NCBI GenBank assembly: GCA_043798435.1 | Contig: JAZDOR010000033.1 | Location: 1 to 5,676 of the forward strand | Reading direction: 5' to 3' | DNA from: JAGUXG01 sp043798435 | GTDB lineage: Bacteria > UBA9089 > UBA9088 > JAGUXG01 | DNA: 5,676 nucleotides | In this document: in pieces, positions 5,443-5,676 of the stretch | Layout of the letters: every line of letters starts with the position of its first letter | Position numbering within the stretch: position 1 is the first letter of the stretch | The notes under the pieces: generated by a model | Databases searched by the model: none | What the model was told of the DNA's origin: nothing | The model's input: only the letters and a program-made list of their open reading frames with translations | Made by a program: the position numbers and the translations under genes

Positions 5443-5590
5443 TTAAGCGTTTAGGTAGTGTAAGAAAAGGGGATATGGGGATTATGGAGATAAGGGGATA
5501 AAATTTTGAATTAAAAATGAATAATCTCCATATCTCCATTATCTCCTTATCCCCCTTCTTACACCTCTGACACATAGACTGAACGGTTAC
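5443..5590 (-). repeat. 148-bp MITE-like element, copy 2 (inverted relative to copy 1)
   Basis: The ends are TTAAGCGTTTAG (5443-5454) and CTGAACGGTTAC (5579-5590). Reverse-complemented, it aligns with copy 1 (2077-2224) from end to end and has the same length. Shared words include gtgtaagaagggggataaggagata, split by only short differences from copy 1, and ccccttttcttacactacct. The internal hairpin runs from gtgtaag (5458-5464) to cttacac (5558-5564). The word gaatt stands at both borders (5440-5444 and 5591-5595) and could be a target-site duplication, though the left copy overlaps the terminal repeat by two bases. It lies between the partial gene and pyrB, both on the - strand, so its hairpin may separate their transcripts. 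Confidence 0.88.
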
Positions 5591-5593
5591 GAA

Positions 5594-5676
5594 TTACCTT
5601 ACAATCCCTACCTTCCCCTTCTTCTTTGCTGAAATATAAATATAAACCCCTGAGGCAGGTCTTTCGGTTATATCCC
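5594..5676 (-). CDS. C-terminal end of a probable secreted/surface protein (partial)
   Basis: Only the last 26 codons are inside the window; the gene continues beyond position 5676. The frame reads DITERPASGVYIYISAKKKG then KVGIVR and stops at TAA (5596-5594). The pattern 'ASGVYIY - basic stretch - GK[VI]xI[VI]R' is the usual last strand pair of the small FlgD-Ig-like / sorting-type domains that end many secreted proteins. That assignment is a pattern match on a very short segment. Its stop codon is only 3 bases from the 148-bp repeat. The rest of the protein cannot be judged here. Confidence 0.6.
   Translation of the reverse strand, partial: DITERPASGVYIYISAKKKGKVGIVR

Overview
The window looks like a piece of chromosome from an uncultivated, moderately AT-rich bacterium. 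It has ordinary housekeeping genes separated by unusually repeat-rich intergenic DNA. The exported beta-propeller protein and the C-terminal tail of a probable surface protein at the right edge suggest a cell that secretes many proteins. Decayed intergenic repeats of this kind (CTGTG-rich, GGGGATAAGGAGAT-like, CAGAATTCAG-like) are something I associate with candidate-phylum genomes from groundwater and sediment. That is an impression, and I do not assign a phylum.

Layout, left to right. A short repeat-rich leader (1-167) precedes coaBC on the + strand (coenzyme A biosynthesis). Repeat element 'A' (1301-1509) follows and supplies the coaBC stop codon. Next come a compact O6-alkylguanine-DNA alkyltransferase domain protein (+), an AT-rich foldback and a tRNA-Arg(CCU) gene (+). 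A 148-bp MITE-like element (2077-2224) and further degenerate repeat sequence lead to a gene for an exported seven-bladed beta-propeller protein (+). That gene ends at a likely bidirectional terminator, followed by element 'B' (3700-3930), an inverted copy of element A. On the - strand pyrB and hslV overlap and form an operon reading toward element B. Upstream of pyrB is a second, inverted copy of the 148-bp MITE (5443-5590), and then the last 26 codons of another - strand gene that continues past the window.

The genes do not form one pathway. CoaBC (CoA), PyrB (pyrimidines), HslV (proteolysis) and the alkyltransferase (DNA repair) are general functions. The main structural feature is the repeat architecture: two different families with terminal inverted repeats, each present twice in opposite orientation, with the two pairs interleaved. 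Element A and element B each begin at the end of a gene, and both present the same terminus to that gene. I see no CRISPR array, transposase, toxin-antitoxin or defence locus. The most notable coding observation is that the CoaC half of CoaBC appears to lack the usual active-site cysteine of its substrate flap.
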